From contig DUKU01000133.1 of NCBI GenBank assembly GCA_013329135.1, positions 7,532-15,044 of the forward strand: DNA of 7,513 nt. The letters run 5' to 3'. The translations under genes and the position numbers were made by a program. The DNA is from Thermoplasmata archaeon. Its GTDB lineage: Archaea; Thermoplasmatota; Thermoplasmata; UBA10834. Under the pieces are notes generated by a model, which saw only the letters and a list, made by a program, of their open reading frames with translations, made no database searches and had not been told where the DNA came from. Position 1 is the first letter of the stretch; every line of letters begins with the position of its first letter. Below, piece after piece: positions 6,711 to 7,513 of the stretch.

Positions 6711-7513
6711 TTGCCTGAAGGCGGAGCCAGGAAGGTCATACTACCCGCCAGGTACGTCCAGGGCCAGGGCGTGCTCGGCCAGCTCGGGGTGTATGTGAGG
6801 CAGCACGGGTCCAAGCCGTTCGCCGTCAGTGGAAGGACCAGCTGGTCCAGGGTGAAGGCAAGGGTCCAGGCCAGCCTCCTGCAGGCGGGCGTGCCGTTGG
6901 CCGGCCACGACGATACCGTCACCGAGTGCACGCACGGGAAGATCAACGAGGTCACTGCGAAGGTCGAGGCCCTCGAGGCTGATATCATCATAGGTTGTGG
7001 CGGGGGCAAGGCCGTCGACACCGCCAAAGCGGTTTCCGAGAAGCTCCAGCTGCCGGTCATTACCGTGCCGACCCAGTGCGCGACCAACGCCGATCAGATG
7101 GCGGACGCGGTCGTGTTCTCCGAGGATCACAGGTTCATCGAGGACATCTACCTCTCCCAGGCGCCCGTTCTGGTCCTTGTGGACACAGAGGTCGTCGCGA
7201 GGGCGCCCCCGGTCTTCCTGGTCCAAGGCATGGGCGACGCGCTCGCATGCGGCTTCGAGAAGCCCGCGTATGCCGAGACGATGCGGGCGAAGAAGTCCCA
7301 GGAGCAGGCGACGAACGCCGCGCTCGAGGTGAACCTCAGGTGTTTCCAGACCCTGATGTCGTACGGGATCCAGGCCAAGAAGGACGTCGAGGCGGGAAGG
7401 ATCACGGACGCGGGAGAGTCTGTCGTTGAGGCAATCAAGCTCCAGAGCGGGTTCGGGTTCGGCGGTGGAGGCTGCGCGGCCGCGCATGCGGTCCACAACG
7501 GTCTGACCATCAT
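6711..7513 (+). CDS. gldA: Glycerol dehydrogenase-like metal-dependent NAD(P) dehydrogenase, 3'-truncated by window
   Basis: The first 267 codons of a gene expected to encode about 360-370 residues are present, from TTG 6711. The protein belongs to the GldA branch of the iron-containing alcohol dehydrogenase superfamily (glycerol + NAD+ to dihydroxyacetone + NADH). The N-terminus LPARYVQGQGVLGQLG resembles GldA. GCGGGKAVDTAKA at 95-107 is the dinucleotide-binding loop. Asp176 in GMGDALA and His259 in AAAHAVHNGLT are the first two metal ligands; the third His lies beyond the edge. Where E. coli GldA has Asp121 (STDAP), which contacts the substrate, this protein reads ATNAD with Asn126. The substrate may therefore differ from glycerol. 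It is less like archaeal glycerol-1-phosphate dehydrogenase, whose motifs around the metal site differ. It is divergent from the nuclease pair. Confidence 0.85.
   Translation, partial: MPEGGARKVILPARYVQGQGVLGQLGVYVRQHGSKPFAVSGRTSWSRVKARVQASLLQAGVPLAGHDDTVTECTHGKINEVTAKVEALEADIIIGCGGGKAVDTAKAVSEKLQLPVITVPTQCATNADQMADAVVFSEDHRFIEDIYLSQAPVLVLVDTEVVARAPPVFLVQGMGDALACGFEKPAYAETMRAKKSQEQATNAALEVNLRCFQTLMSYGIQAKKDVEAGRITDAGESVVEAIKLQSGFGFGGGGCAAAHAVHNGLTI

Overview
The window looks like a piece of a moderately GC-rich archaeal chromosome. The evidence is a CCA-less tRNA-Met(CAT) of archaeal initiator type, BRE/TATA-like boxes ahead of gene starts, GGTG and GGAGGT Shine-Dalgarno sites, an archaeal-type two-domain GlmU, and an archaeal homologue of the CDIN1 (C15orf41, TPD-motif) nuclease family. 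A euryarchaeal or Thermoplasmatota lineage is plausible, but this is inference; no 16S or other decisive marker is present.

Layout from left to right. (1) A tRNA-Met gene (22-96, +) meets, tail to tail and 5 bp away, a minus-strand gene for a free-standing protein with an N-terminal helix-turn-helix and two LAGLIDADG motifs (102-1280). (2) A 121-bp divergent spacer holds two inverted repeats. One lies at the LAGLIDADG start. The other folds the ribosome-binding site and GTG start of a small six-cysteine protein (1402-1641, +) into a hairpin. (3) A good archaeal promoter leads a two-gene hexosamine operon, glmU (1711-2901) and glmS (2914-4704). Together these supply the first and last steps of UDP-GlcNAc synthesis, although the acetyltransferase site of GlmU looks altered. 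(4) Converging on glmS with 9 bp between stop codons is a two-gene minus-strand unit. A CDIN1-family PD-(D/E)XK nuclease (6523-5720) is followed 7 bp later by a Cas4-like iron-sulfur nuclease (5712-4714). The second protein carries four predicted membrane helices, in two duplicated hairpins, inserted inside the nuclease fold. (5) A 187-bp divergent promoter region separates this unit from a glycerol-dehydrogenase-like gene (TTG start at 6711, +) that runs off the window.

The most unusual content is the nuclease pair: an intact Cas4-type active site and 4-cysteine cluster split by a duplicated membrane module, probably co-transcribed with an intact CDIN1-type nuclease. No cas genes, CRISPR repeats, transposases or intact mobile element are visible. 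No gene-free stretch exceeds 300 bases; the longest is 6524-6710.
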